Source of the DNA: a virus
Direction: 5' to 3' (one strand)
DNA length: 64,000 nucleotides
IMG/VR virus record: IMGVR_UViG_3300007512_001367
Span: 53,807 to 117,806 of that record
Position numbers and translations under genes: made by a program. Under the pieces are notes generated by a model. The model was not told the origin of the DNA. It made no database searches and saw nothing but the letters and a program-made list of their open reading frames with translations. Below, piece by piece: positions 17,325 to 25,655 of the stretch; the first letter of the stretch is position 1; every line of letters begins with the position of its first letter.

Positions 17325-17903
17325 TTAAGAATTTAACTGAATTGATGTAATAGAACCAGCAGTAGTTGATGTTGCTTTAGCTCTAACATATACAAAATTT
17401 CCTGTAAAATTATTTGAGCTAATTAAAGTGCTTTGATCTGTTGTAAATGTAGTGCCTGAAATATCAAACCAATCTTCTTCAGTAGGAGTAGAAGCAAGTG
17501 TACCTTGCATTTTAATTGATCCTGTAAGTGTAGCATCTACTTTGTATGCCACAGTATGTACACCATCTACTTGTGAATAATAGCCATCACCTTTTGCTTT
17601 AGCACTAACAAATCCTGTATTATCAATAGTATACGTTGTTGAGCCATCGGCTGTTTCTGTTGTAACAATTTCTTCAACAATAATTGATAAACCGTCACTT
17701 GCAACACTTTTTACAGTAAAAGTTGAATTATTATTTGTAGTACCGGTTACTGTAATTAAATCGTATTGTGCAAGATTGCCAAGACTAGTGCTAGTTGCAC
17801 TAATTTTATATTCAGTACCTGTTGCAGTAAAACTGATATCTGTGCCTGTAATATCCGCTTTATGCGTTTTATTTGATAATAATGTTGTGCTTGTCTGTGC
17901 CAT
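17325..17903 (-). CDS. Putative virion structural protein
   Basis: 192 aa, Thr/Ser-rich and beta-rich, starting MAQTSTTLLSNKTHKADITG. The second half has a pattern common in marine T4-like phage structural proteins: GSIKMQGTLASTP..EDWFDI and NFTGNFVYVRAKA, ending IQLNS. It is probably a small tail, baseplate or fibre component. It has its own late-type box 6 nt upstream and no Shine-Dalgarno site. Confidence 0.65.
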   Translation of the reverse strand: MAQTSTTLLSNKTHKADITGTDISFTATGTEYKISATSTSLGNLAQYDLITVTGTTNNNSTFTVKSVASDGLSIIVEEIVTTETADGSTTYTIDNTGFVSAKAKGDGYYSQVDGVHTVAYKVDATLTGSIKMQGTLASTPTEEDWFDISGTTFTTDQSTLISSNNFTGNFVYVRAKATSTTAGSITSIQLNS

Positions 17904-17909
17904 TATTGT

Positions 17910-17917
17910 TATTTATT
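17910..17917 (-). promoter_or_regulatory. Late-type promoter box, 6 nt before ATG 17903
   Basis: The minus strand reads AATAAATA, then ACAATA, then ATG. It overlaps the stop of the gene at 17913. Confidence 0.55.
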
Positions 17918-18209
17918 GGTTTTTGCGTTTGCCGAATCTTTCAGTTTTAGGAACCAACCCATATACAGCGGCTAATTCATTAGGATTCATTCCATCTATT
18001 GTAGTAATATCAAGGTATTTAATTTTGTATGCTTTACCATCTGCTTCATTATATTCTTCGCAAATACAATCATTTTTTCTTAATTGCTTGACAATAAGAT
18101 GTGCTTTTACTTGGATAGGTTCTCCCATCCAGGATTTTTCTATAGTAGATAATACAATCGAATTTTGTTTGAATATATTATGTTTTTTTAGTTTTCTTAT
18201 TGCGTCCAT
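17913..18209 (-). CDS. Small hypothetical protein
   Basis: 98 aa, mixed charge, with MDAIRKLKKHNIF at the N-terminus, a central CICEEYNEADGKAYKIKYLDI and a basic end (KTERFGKRKN). No family is recognised. Its start overlaps the 219-aa gene by 32 nt, so it is the distal gene of the dnaJ-def-clpA run. Confidence 0.55.
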   Translation of the reverse strand: MDAIRKLKKHNIFKQNSIVLSTIEKSWMGEPIQVKAHLIVKQLRKNDCICEEYNEADGKAYKIKYLDITTIDGMNPNELAAVYGLVPKTERFGKRKNQ

Positions 18210-18837
18210 TTTTTATTGCGACAAATTTTATTACTTTGTCAATACCTTTTTGTGCTATCATATAGATAGGAGTTAGCATTTTTTCTTCGCTCACATAAAA
18301 ATATCCATGGTAACAATGAGGATATTTGCCAATTAAATAATCTAATACATATTTGTTTGATACTAAACAGTCGTTTTCATTATTTTCTAATAGTCTCCAT
18401 AAACTTTGTTTTTCTGAATCTGTAATGTGTTGATGCACATCTTTTTTAAGATGTATTTGATATTGAAATTTACCATGAGGTAATCTTTTACAACCTACTG
18501 AGTTTTTGCCTAATTTATTATATTTTGGATTAACAGATTCAGACCCATACCAGTCATTCCAAAATTCATTTACAATTTTTTTTGCTAAAGGTTCGCTTGT
18601 ATAAAAAATTACATATTTTTGTTGTATTCTAAATTTCATTTGTGTTCTATAATCTAAAATAAATTTTGCTATTTTGGCTATATTCATATCAAAATCGGTT
18701 GCAGATATTTTATACATTTTTACTAAACGATATAAGTTTTCATCAGTAGTAGGATATAGTTTACTTGCATAAGGCATTTTGAATATGCTTTTAAATCCGT
18801 ATTTTTGATAGTATAATTTATTGTGATGTTTTCGCAT
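18178..18837 (-). CDS. Conserved phage hypothetical
   Basis: 219 aa, basic and rich in Tyr and Lys, starting MRKHHNKLYYQKYGFKSIFKMPYA. No catalytic motif is evident. Proteins opening with a (K)HHNKLYY..Y.FK motif recur in marine T4-like phages without known function. It overlaps the end of clpA by 20 nt and so should be co-expressed with it. Confidence 0.6.
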   Translation of the reverse strand: MRKHHNKLYYQKYGFKSIFKMPYASKLYPTTDENLYRLVKMYKISATDFDMNIAKIAKFILDYRTQMKFRIQQKYVIFYTSEPLAKKIVNEFWNDWYGSESVNPKYNKLGKNSVGCKRLPHGKFQYQIHLKKDVHQHITDSEKQSLWRLLENNENDCLVSNKYVLDYLIGKYPHCYHGYFYVSEEKMLTPIYMIAQKGIDKVIKFVAIKNGRNKKTKKT

Positions 18838-21160
18838 TTTCTTTTTTTGGTTTAAATTGATTTGTTATAATCGGTGCTTTAAATTGTACTTTTAGTTTTG
18901 GTACGACATCGTTAGATAAACTAACGGCAACTCTACCACCTTCTGTTAATTCACCAAATAGTATCATTCTAGATAAAGGTTTCTTAATTTCTTCGTCTAT
19001 AACTCTTTGTAAAGGTCTTGCTCCCATTTTAGCATTAAATCCTTTTTTAATTAAAAATTCAATAGCTTCATCATTAGCATTAACTTCTACATTTTTCTCT
19101 ACGGTCATTGCATTTAATTCTAGTAAGAATTTCTTAACAATTAATTTCATTGTTTCTTTTGCTAGTTTAACAAATTTAACTGTTGCATCTAGTCTATTTC
19201 TAAATTCTGGAGGAAAGAATTTTTTCAAAGCGGTATCATCTTCGCCGGTTCTTTCGCTTGGTCCAAAACCAATACTTTCTCTTTCCATTTCTTCTGCACC
19301 TAAATTTGAAGTCATGATAAGTGTAATATTTCTACAATCTGCTTTTTTACCGTTGGAACCAGTAACACTTCCATAATCCATAACTTGTAATAGCATATTG
19401 GATACATCACGATGTGCTTTTTCTACTTCATCAAATAATACAACCGCGTGTGGATTTTTTTCTATTTCATTTATAAACATACCACCACCCATTGTAGTAT
19501 CTTCGTAGCCTACATAACCTGGAGGTGAGCCAATTAGTTTTGCAATAGAATGTTTCTCTTGATATTCTGACATATCAAATCTTAATAGTTCAACACCTAA
19601 AGTTTTTGCTAATTGTTTTGCAGTTTCAGTTTTACCACAACCCGTAGGTCCTAAAAATAAAAATGATCCAACAGGTTTGTTTAAAGTTTTTAATCCTGCT
19701 CTTGCAACTAATATTCTATCGATAATAGTATTAAGTGCTTTATCTTGTCCAAATATTTGCAGTTTCATTTTTTCTTCTAATGTTTTTAAACTTGTTGCTT
19801 GTTTTTGTGACAGTTGCTCAATTGATATACCTGTTGTAGCAGATATTTCATGTATTATTTCTTCATGGTCTATTTTGCCATCTTTAATTCCGTTTAATCT
19901 TAATCTTGCACACGCCACGTCAATAATGTCAATTGCTTTATCAGGCAATTTTTTATCTGTAACAAATTTTGATGTATATTCTACTGCGTCTTCACAAGCA
20001 TCATCGGTTATAGTACATTTATGAAATTGTTCATAGTATTGTTTAACACCTTTTAATATTTTAACCGCAGTTTCATTTGAAGGTTCACCTATTTGTAATC
20101 TTTGGAATCTTCTCATTAATGCTCTATCTTTTTCAAAGAATTTTCTATACTCTTCCCAAGTAGTAGATGCAATTACTTTTATATTACCCTTCATTAGTGC
20201 AGGTTTAATCATATTAGCCATATCCATACTGTTACCACTTCCAGTAGCACCAGCACCTACCATCATATGTGCTTCATCGATGTGTAATACTGTTTTGCCT
20301 TTTTGATCTAATGCATTTAAAACAAGTTTTAATCTTTCTTCAAAGTCTCCTCTAAATTTAGATCCTGCTATTAAAGAGTTTACATCTAAACTATATACGA
20401 TATGATTTTTTAAATATTCTGGAATATCTTCTTTATTTTTAGCGATACGTCTTGCAAGTCCTTCGATTAGTGCCGTTTTACCTACACCAGGGTCACCTAC
20501 TATTAATACATTATTTTTATTTCTTCTTGCTAGAATTTGTTTTAGTTGATTAGTTTCTTCTATTCGTCCTATTACAGGATCAATTTTTTTATCAAAATAT
20601 TTTTGATTTAAATTCTCAGTATAGTTTTTTAATATTCTATCTGCTTGGTTTGGTCGTAGTTTTTGTTCAACGCCAATCATTCCAGGGCCAGGTCCACCCA
20701 TAGCCGCCATACCTTCGTCTAATATAGTTTCGGTAGATACTAGATCCATTAAGTCTTGTTTATTAACTTTGTGTTTTTTTAAGAAAAATGAACCATAACT
20801 TTTCTTTTCAGCAAATATACTGATTAATATATCTACAGAAGTAACATCTTGTCTACCTTGAAATAATGCTTGAGTAAATGCTCTGTTCATTAATCTTTCT
20901 AATGATGCAGTTTTTCGTGGTGCTATAGGTTTAGTTGATTTTGAAATAATGTCTGTACATTTTGTATCAAGATAATCTTCAACGTCTTTAATCATTTGTC
21001 CAACATTAATTTTAAATTCTGATAATGTGGTACCAATATCTTTGTCCTTGATTAATGCTAATAGTACGTGTTCAATTGTAACGTATTCGTGTTTTCGTTT
21101 TTCTGCTTCGTTTACAGAATTTGTAAATATGTTTTCTAATGATTCATTAGCTTCAAGCAT
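18818..21160 (-). CDS. clpA: ClpA-like AAA+ unfoldase
   Basis: 780 aa from ATG 21160, chosen because GGAGGA precedes it. The N-terminal Clp-N repeats (residues 1-140) are followed by two AAA+ modules: Walker A GDPGVGKT at 222-229 with HIDEAH, and GPTGCGKT at 504-511 with LFDEVEKAH. A SIGF loop at about 629-632 matches the IGF/IGL loop by which ClpA docks on ClpP. The length is close to E. coli ClpA (758). No ClpP gene is in the window, so it probably recruits host ClpP to redirect protein turnover. Confidence 0.92.
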   Translation of the reverse strand: MLEANESLENIFTNSVNEAEKRKHEYVTIEHVLLALIKDKDIGTTLSEFKINVGQMIKDVEDYLDTKCTDIISKSTKPIAPRKTASLERLMNRAFTQALFQGRQDVTSVDILISIFAEKKSYGSFFLKKHKVNKQDLMDLVSTETILDEGMAAMGGPGPGMIGVEQKLRPNQADRILKNYTENLNQKYFDKKIDPVIGRIEETNQLKQILARRNKNNVLIVGDPGVGKTALIEGLARRIAKNKEDIPEYLKNHIVYSLDVNSLIAGSKFRGDFEERLKLVLNALDQKGKTVLHIDEAHMMVGAGATGSGNSMDMANMIKPALMKGNIKVIASTTWEEYRKFFEKDRALMRRFQRLQIGEPSNETAVKILKGVKQYYEQFHKCTITDDACEDAVEYTSKFVTDKKLPDKAIDIIDVACARLRLNGIKDGKIDHEEIIHEISATTGISIEQLSQKQATSLKTLEEKMKLQIFGQDKALNTIIDRILVARAGLKTLNKPVGSFLFLGPTGCGKTETAKQLAKTLGVELLRFDMSEYQEKHSIAKLIGSPPGYVGYEDTTMGGGMFINEIEKNPHAVVLFDEVEKAHRDVSNMLLQVMDYGSVTGSNGKKADCRNITLIMTSNLGAEEMERESIGFGPSERTGEDDTALKKFFPPEFRNRLDATVKFVKLAKETMKLIVKKFLLELNAMTVEKNVEVNANDEAIEFLIKKGFNAKMGARPLQRVIDEEIKKPLSRMILFGELTEGGRVAVSLSNDVVPKLKVQFKAPIITNQFKPKKENAKTSQ

Positions 21161-21378
21161 TAGTCTGTTCCTCCAATTTTTGGCCAAGGTCCTCTGCTAC
21201 CACCGCCACCTAATCCTTTAAAGTGATTAATTTTCTTTTTCTTTTTTCTTCTTTTTACTTTCCTTGTTTGTGGCATACTTTTCTTTTGTTCTTTAGCTCT
21301 CAATTTGTTATAGTCTGCTTCACTTATATCGTTAAATCCAAATTCATCTTCCATAGCATTATACTCTTTGCGTTGCAT
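21160..21378 (-). CDS. Small protein with basic and Gly-rich tail
   Basis: 72 aa as given, or 64 aa if Met9 (21354, MEDEFGFNDISEADYNK) is the start; the later start lies 5 nt after the deformylase stop and looks more natural. An acidic N-terminal motif is followed by a very basic run (KVKRRKKKKK) and a Gly/Ser tail ending in IGGTD. Function unknown. The stop overlaps the clpA start (TAATG). Confidence 0.55.
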   Translation of the reverse strand: MQRKEYNAMEDEFGFNDISEADYNKLRAKEQKKSMPQTRKVKRRKKKKKINHFKGLGGGGSRGPWPKIGGTD

Positions 21379-21889
21379 TAATTTTTTTTTCTAATTTTTT
21401 AACTGCCATATCCCATCGAAGTTTAGATACTTTAGTATTAAATGTAATACCGTTTAGATGATCAAGTTCATGTTGAAAGCATTTACTTTCCATACCATCT
21501 AAATGTTGCATTAAAGTTTCTCCTTTTTTGTTCTCCCATTTTACTGTAACTCTTTTAGGTCTTTCTATTTTTACAAATACTCCTAAAAAACTTAAACATC
21601 CTTCTTCATCCAACGTTTTTTCTTCACTTTCTCGAACTATCGATGGATTCCATATTATAACAGGTTTTTGCATTTTGTCAAACGACTCGTGTCCAAATGC
21701 AAAGAATCGCTTGGTAACGCCTATTTGATTTGCCGCTAATCCCAAACCTCGAGCATTTATCATTAAATTAATCATATCGTTTTCAAATTTTTCAATATCA
21801 TCGTAATCAAGAAGTTTATCGTTTTTAATGTCAAACGGAGTACTTACTTCCGTTAATGCTTTATGTGGATATTGCAATATTGAAATCAT
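21359..21889 (-). CDS. def: Peptide deformylase
   Basis: 176 aa. All three metal-site motifs are present: GLGLAANQ (48-55), EGCLS with Cys98, and QHELDH with His140 and His144. The enzyme removes the N-formyl group from nascent proteins. Marine phages often carry a deformylase, thought to favour synthesis of viral or photosystem proteins. It is coupled to dnaJ by a 4-nt overlap. Confidence 0.95.
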   Translation of the reverse strand: MISILQYPHKALTEVSTPFDIKNDKLLDYDDIEKFENDMINLMINARGLGLAANQIGVTKRFFAFGHESFDKMQKPVIIWNPSIVRESEEKTLDEEGCLSFLGVFVKIERPKRVTVKWENKKGETLMQHLDGMESKCFQHELDHLNGITFNTKVSKLRWDMAVKKLEKKINATQRV

Positions 21890-22731
21890 AAATTTTTTAT
21901 TTTGTTTAAATCTGTTTGTGAAAGTTCCGGTATTATAATGTTTATTCTCACATATAGATTTCCTCTAATATTTAACGTCTTGTGTATGGGCATACCTTGT
22001 CCTTTACAAAGGATCAAAGTTCCGGGTTGTGTAGCAGGTGGTACTTGTATTTTAATAATAGTATCAGTTAATGTTTTTAATTTTAATTCAAGTCCTCGTA
22101 TTGCTTGAAAACAATTTATAGTTTTATCTGTATATAAATCGTTTCCTTTTCTTGTATAGCCATCAGAATCAAGAACACTCATTTGTACTAATAAATCACC
22201 ACGTGGCATATTTTTTATTGAATCATCTCCCATACCTTTGTATTTGAATGTTATACCATGTTGTACACCAGCTGGAATTTTTACTGTGGCAAATTCTTCT
22301 TTGTTTGAAGGTAGTCTATATGATATAGTTTTTTCTAAGGTGTTCATTGCTTCTTTAATTGATATAGACATTCTTACGTTTATACTTTTATTATGTTGTT
22401 GTCGTGTTCTAAAAGTTCTTGTTCGTACATTAGGTCCACCAAAACCAGAAAAGAAATTCTCAAACATATCTTCACCAAAGAAGTCACCAGAAGTAAAATG
22501 AAAGTTTCCTCCTTGTCCACCACTATTTTGGCCGTATTTTCTTATAGTATCATATTCTTGTTTTTTACTAGAATTTTTTAATGTGTCGTAGGCTTCATTA
22601 GCTTCTTTAAATTTTGTTGTATCCCCTCCACGATCTGGGTGATGTTCTTTTGCTAATTTTTTAAAAGCCTGTTTAATTTGTTTGTCAGATGCATTTTCTG
22701 ACACACCTAGTATATTATAATAATTCTTCAT
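21886..22731 (-). CDS. dnaJ: DnaJ/CbpA-type co-chaperone
   Basis: 281 aa. The J domain (residues 1-70) contains HPD at 31-33, followed by a Gly/Phe region (GGQGGNFHF..FFGEDMFENFFSGFGG) and a C-terminal substrate-binding domain without the cysteine-rich zinc finger, so it is of the CbpA type. It should stimulate host DnaK. It is the first gene of a dnaJ-def-clpA operon under a consensus sigma70 promoter. Confidence 0.93.
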   Translation of the reverse strand: MKNYYNILGVSENASDKQIKQAFKKLAKEHHPDRGGDTTKFKEANEAYDTLKNSSKKQEYDTIRKYGQNSGGQGGNFHFTSGDFFGEDMFENFFSGFGGPNVRTRTFRTRQQHNKSINVRMSISIKEAMNTLEKTISYRLPSNKEEFATVKIPAGVQHGITFKYKGMGDDSIKNMPRGDLLVQMSVLDSDGYTRKGNDLYTDKTINCFQAIRGLELKLKTLTDTIIKIQVPPATQPGTLILCKGQGMPIHKTLNIRGNLYVRINIIIPELSQTDLNKIKNL

Positions 22732-22742
22732 TTATAGTAATT

Positions 22743-22770
22743 ATTATATTACGGATCTGTGAATTGTCAA
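22743..22770 (-). promoter_or_regulatory. Consensus sigma70 promoter before dnaJ
   Basis: The minus strand reads TTGACA (22770-22765), a 16-nt spacer, then TATAAT (22748-22743): both hexamers are perfect. Only 11 nt separate the -10 box from ATG 22731, so the leader is about 5 nt. Expected to be a strong early promoter recognised by host polymerase. Confidence 0.75.
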
Positions 22771-22780
22771 CTTTTGGTAA

Positions 22781-23104
22781 TTATTTTTTGTTTTTTGGAA
22801 GTGTTGCACCCGGTTTACCGACATATAGTCCAAAGAATGCCGCGCCGGCACCAACTATTGTTGATATAAACATAGCTTGAGCATTGGTTGGATCTGTTAG
22901 TCCCATAAACCATTTTACTGATGTGTAAAAAGCAAAGATGTAAGCCAACATCACCATTCGAGGAATAACTCTAAACTTGTCAATAAGACCTGCTAATTTA
23001 TTATACCATGTAGGTGCGTCTTCACCAGTATCAGGAATAAGGTCGCTTTTTTGTACTTCGTATTCTTCTGTTGTTTTTTTAACTTTAATTAAATCATCAG
23101 CCAT
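22781..23104 (-). CDS. Holin-like membrane protein
   Basis: 107 aa. A polar N-terminus is followed by two membrane segments (about residues 48-66 and 76-96: MVMLAYIFAFYTSV and AMFISTIVGAGAAFFGLYVG) and a basic tail. The design (VIPR-hydrophobic...STIVGAGAAFFGLYVG) matches proteins annotated as holins in marine T4-like phages. Location next to the endolysin and spanin genes supports a role in permeabilising the inner membrane. No biochemical signature distinguishes it from other small membrane proteins. Confidence 0.6.
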   Translation of the reverse strand: MADDLIKVKKTTEEYEVQKSDLIPDTGEDAPTWYNKLAGLIDKFRVIPRMVMLAYIFAFYTSVKWFMGLTDPTNAQAMFISTIVGAGAAFFGLYVGKPGATLPKNKK

Positions 23105-23694
23105 TATTTTAAGCTCTCGATTTTAGCATTTCTTTTTCTATGACCGTTCCATGCCATAAAACCGCCAAGTCTTAATGACCAATATGACAAGTAGTTCATA
23201 GTATAAAATCCGTTAACATAAATGTTAATATCTCTGAATGTTTTATCCATCCATTTTTGATCTTTAATGCCAATAGTATCTTTTTTATTTTTCTTTAATA
23301 GTGTTGCATACTTGTAACCGTAGTCGTGTACAAGTCCACCCATTAATAATACTCCAACCGGAGAGAAAAAAGTTCTTAGGAATTTTGGAATACTTGCACC
23401 ATCAAATGTAAATCCTGCAGGTATCACGTAATCAGTTCCGTTTATGTTGTAGTTCCAATCTTTTGTGACAGTCCAGTTTCTTGTTGATAATATCCACATT
23501 AATATACCTTTAAAAAATCCTATACCTTTTGTAGATATTTTTAATGGTTGCATATGCGGAAATTCTTTATATGTAAATTCTACTTTAGGTGGCTTTCTTT
23601 TATCTAATACGTTTATAAGCCAACCTATTAGAATAAAAACAATCACTAACGTCCATTGCCAAAATTTCATTGCAAGTGCTATTATAAATTCCAT
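23104..23694 (-). CDS. DUF1353-like membrane-anchored protein
   Basis: 196 aa. It has one N-terminal membrane segment (residues 5-26), then a soluble domain with PAGFTFDGASIPKFLR and GLVHDYGYKYA, the hallmark pair of DUF1353 proteins found in phage lysis regions. Its function is not established; the His-Asp motif suggests a metal site. AGGA precedes the ATG and a late-type box lies about 28 nt upstream. The stop overlaps the holin-like gene by one base. Confidence 0.65.
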   Translation of the reverse strand: MEFIIALAMKFWQWTLVIVFILIGWLINVLDKRKPPKVEFTYKEFPHMQPLKISTKGIGFFKGILMWILSTRNWTVTKDWNYNINGTDYVIPAGFTFDGASIPKFLRTFFSPVGVLLMGGLVHDYGYKYATLLKKNKKDTIGIKDQKWMDKTFRDINIYVNGFYTMNYLSYWSLRLGGFMAWNGHRKRNAKIESLK

Positions 23695-23722
23695 TTTTTT
23701 TCCTTTTTAAGTTATATGCGTA

Positions 23723-23730
23723 TATTTATT
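23723..23730 (-). promoter_or_regulatory. Late-type promoter box before DUF1353 gene
   Basis: The minus strand reads AATAAATA overlapping the stop of the nuclease gene, with 28 nt to ATG 23694 and a Shine-Dalgarno AGGA in between. Unlike most boxes here, it leaves a normal leader. Confidence 0.45.
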
Positions 23731-24163
23731 CTATTGCGCCTTCTACAATACCTTGTTTAACAAGTTTTTTTCTATTTTTAATGTGTTGTTTCTGTACATC
23801 TTCTTTAGCACCACCAAAATAAGCTACTGCATGGCCTTCTTCACAAAGTATATCTGCACAACTATGACCGTCTTCAGTTGCAAAATTTCCTAAGATTCGT
23901 CCAAACTTACCCTTCATGTCTTCGCCTTTTTTGTTTACCTGTGTTTTTAGAATAGCAGTCTCACCTAATAACTCTTGTAATCTACTTTTAGCCGCTAATC
24001 CAAACTTCTTTTCTATGTCATTGCTTGTTCTAGATTCGGGTGTGTCTATGCCCATGATTCTAACACGTTCATTGCGTATCCACGTACCAAAACCTAAGTC
24101 GATATCAATATCAACAGTATCTCCGTCTATTACTTTTAATACTTTACATCTGTATTCGTACAT
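23726..24163 (-). CDS. Staphylococcal-nuclease-like (SNase) protein
   Basis: 145 aa. It contains IDGDTVDIDIDLGF, ERVRIMGIDTPESR and KFGRILG, matching the thermonuclease family; the catalytic Arg (R in RVRIMGIDTPE) and Glu (E after TP) and the second Arg (GRILG) are in place, as are the calcium-site Asp residues. It lacks a signal peptide, so it would act in the cytoplasm on DNA or RNA. It overlaps the next gene by one base. Confidence 0.85.
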   Translation of the reverse strand: MYEYRCKVLKVIDGDTVDIDIDLGFGTWIRNERVRIMGIDTPESRTSNDIEKKFGLAAKSRLQELLGETAILKTQVNKKGEDMKGKFGRILGNFATEDGHSCADILCEEGHAVAYFGGAKEDVQKQHIKNRKKLVKQGIVEGAIE

Positions 24164-24369
24164 TATTCTTCTCTTATAATATATTTGATTGGTTGATCTG
24201 ATTTAACAACAACGTATTTTTCAGTTTCCATATTTTTAAATGTAATATGGTTAGGTTTAACTTCTTTAAATTTACGAACTTGTAATGTAGTTTCACTTCC
24301 TTCAAACCAATAAGTCAGTTCTGCAGGATAACCTACAATCCAATACCATATGTTAGTTAGAATTCTCAT
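24163..24369 (-). CDS. Small hypothetical in lysis region
   Basis: 68 aa, beginning MRILTNIWYWIVGYPAELTYW, with aromatic residues at the start and a short beta-rich body. It may be membrane associated. No family is recognised. It overlaps the o-spanin-like gene by 17 nt. Confidence 0.5.
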   Translation of the reverse strand: MRILTNIWYWIVGYPAELTYWFEGSETTLQVRKFKEVKPNHITFKNMETEKYVVVKSDQPIKYIIREE

Positions 24370-24718
24370 CTGTCTCGTAATATTTTTTGTATTCTTCTAG
24401 TAAGTTAGTTGTTTCTTGTAATTTTTGTCTTATCTGTGCAAAGTTTTTAGCAAGTACTTGAAAATCTTTATCTGTTACTCCAAATAGTACAGGATCAATT
24501 CCTGCCGCTTCTAGTTTAGCAAATACTTCTTCTGCATTTTCACTTGTAATAATAATCCATTTAATTTCTTCAAGTTGTAATGCAGTTGGCATTGGATAAT
24601 CTAGATTTTTTCTAGGTTCTTCTACTTGAAATATTTTAATTTTCTTTTCACCACCAATACTGCAACTAGTAAGGAAAATAATTAGTGCTACTGCAAATAT
24701 TTTATTGATATGGTACAT
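24353..24718 (-). CDS. Lipoprotein, candidate o-spanin (Rz1-like)
   Basis: 121 aa. The signal MYHINKIFAVALIIFLTSCS ends in a lipobox (LTSC, Cys about 19), predicting an outer-membrane lipoprotein. The mature part has Pro residues then a helical coil ending QETTNLLEEYKKYYET. Directly after the coiled-coil membrane protein, with 17 nt overlap, the pair fits an i-spanin/o-spanin set for outer-membrane disruption. It is longer than phage lambda Rz1 (60 aa), so it would be a large o-spanin. Confidence 0.6.
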   Translation of the reverse strand: MYHINKIFAVALIIFLTSCSIGGEKKIKIFQVEEPRKNLDYPMPTALQLEEIKWIIITSENAEEVFAKLEAAGIDPVLFGVTDKDFQVLAKNFAQIRQKLQETTNLLEEYKKYYETDENSN

Positions 24719-25175
24719 AACTTGGGTTTGCTAACGCCGGGCATTCCGGGTTTATCTCCGATTTTAAAGTTGCTTTTAATTCTGCTTCTGTGTGTTCGGC
24801 GCCTGAAGCCAACTCAATACATCTTTGAGCATTTTTGGCACCTTTGTTTATAATTCTTTCAACTGCTTTTGTTCTGTCTATTGCTAGTTTTCCAACATCT
24901 CTGTTCTTTTTGGTAAATCTTTTATCTAAATCTTCTAAATCTTTTTTAAATGTTTGTATTAATTCGTTTAATTTTTTATTGCTTTCAAGGATTGCTTCAA
25001 AATCTGCTTTTTGTTGTTCTAATAGTTTAGTTTGCGACTCAATACTTTGTTCTAGTTTTATTTGATTTGTTTTAAGAACGGCGTTGTCTGCTCTCAATTT
25101 GAAAACATACATACCTGCACCTGCGATACCCATGATCATAACCAGGGTAATAACCATTCTTATTTGTCCAAACAT
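24702..25175 (-). CDS. Membrane-anchored coiled coil, candidate i-spanin (Rz-like)
   Basis: 157 aa. One N-terminal membrane segment (residues 6-26) is followed by about 100 residues of heptad-like coil (LKTNQIKLEQSIESQTKLLEQQ...), then a C-terminal Cys/Pro region (CIELASGAEH..NPECPALANPSY). Topology and neighbours match i-spanins, which span the periplasm to contact the lipoprotein partner. Confidence 0.65.
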   Translation of the reverse strand: MFGQIRMVITLVMIMGIAGAGMYVFKLRADNAVLKTNQIKLEQSIESQTKLLEQQKADFEAILESNKKLNELIQTFKKDLEDLDKRFTKKNRDVGKLAIDRTKAVERIINKGAKNAQRCIELASGAEHTEAELKATLKSEINPECPALANPSYVPYQ

Positions 25176-25183
25176 AATGTATG

Positions 25184-25191
25184 TATTTAAC
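25184..25191 (-). promoter_or_regulatory. Late-type promoter box, 8 nt before ATG 25175
   Basis: The minus strand reads GTTAAATA, then 8 nt, then the i-spanin ATG. It matches the late box less well than others. Confidence 0.35.
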
Positions 25192-25655
25192 TACTCTGTG
25201 AGCCCGTTTTTATAAACTGTTTTACCGTCCTCTTTTACAGCTCTAAGACGTTGCATACGGTTTGCTCCACGATTATAACTAACGTGAACCCAACCCGAAT
25301 CTGGTATTCCTGGGGTGTGAAATTCAAGAATTACTTGGTCGAAGGTACAATTATCCGAAATCCAATCAGCTACATAACGATTACCTGTACCTGGACATTC
25401 AATATCAACTGCTTTACCTTCACAATGTTGAGATTTCCAAGAGCCTCCAATTGCTTTGTTTAATACTACTCCTCTATAACCCGAATTGATTGCTATTGGA
25501 CCAAAATGATTTCTAACTGGCTGAAGGACCATTTCACATAGAAGTTGCATATTTTCTATATGTTCTTCGGTAGGTGTGTTGTCGATGTTTTGTCGTATTG
25601 CGGTTTGACTTCTTGTAAATTCTTCCAGTGTGAAATTTGTGCTTAATCTTACCAT
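25191..25655 (-). CDS. Endolysin, M15-type peptidase
   Basis: 154 aa. The fold of D-Ala-D-Ala/L-Ala-D-Glu peptidases (M15A) is shown by NSGYRG, SQHCEGKAVDIE (zinc His and Asp) and GWVHVSY (last zinc His). It should cut peptide bridges in peptidoglycan at lysis. No signal peptide is seen, so release would depend on the holin. Overlaps the 246-aa gene by 7 nt. Confidence 0.85.
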   Translation of the reverse strand: MVRLSTNFTLEEFTRSQTAIRQNIDNTPTEEHIENMQLLCEMVLQPVRNHFGPIAINSGYRGVVLNKAIGGSWKSQHCEGKAVDIECPGTGNRYVADWISDNCTFDQVILEFHTPGIPDSGWVHVSYNRGANRMQRLRAVKEDGKTVYKNGLTE

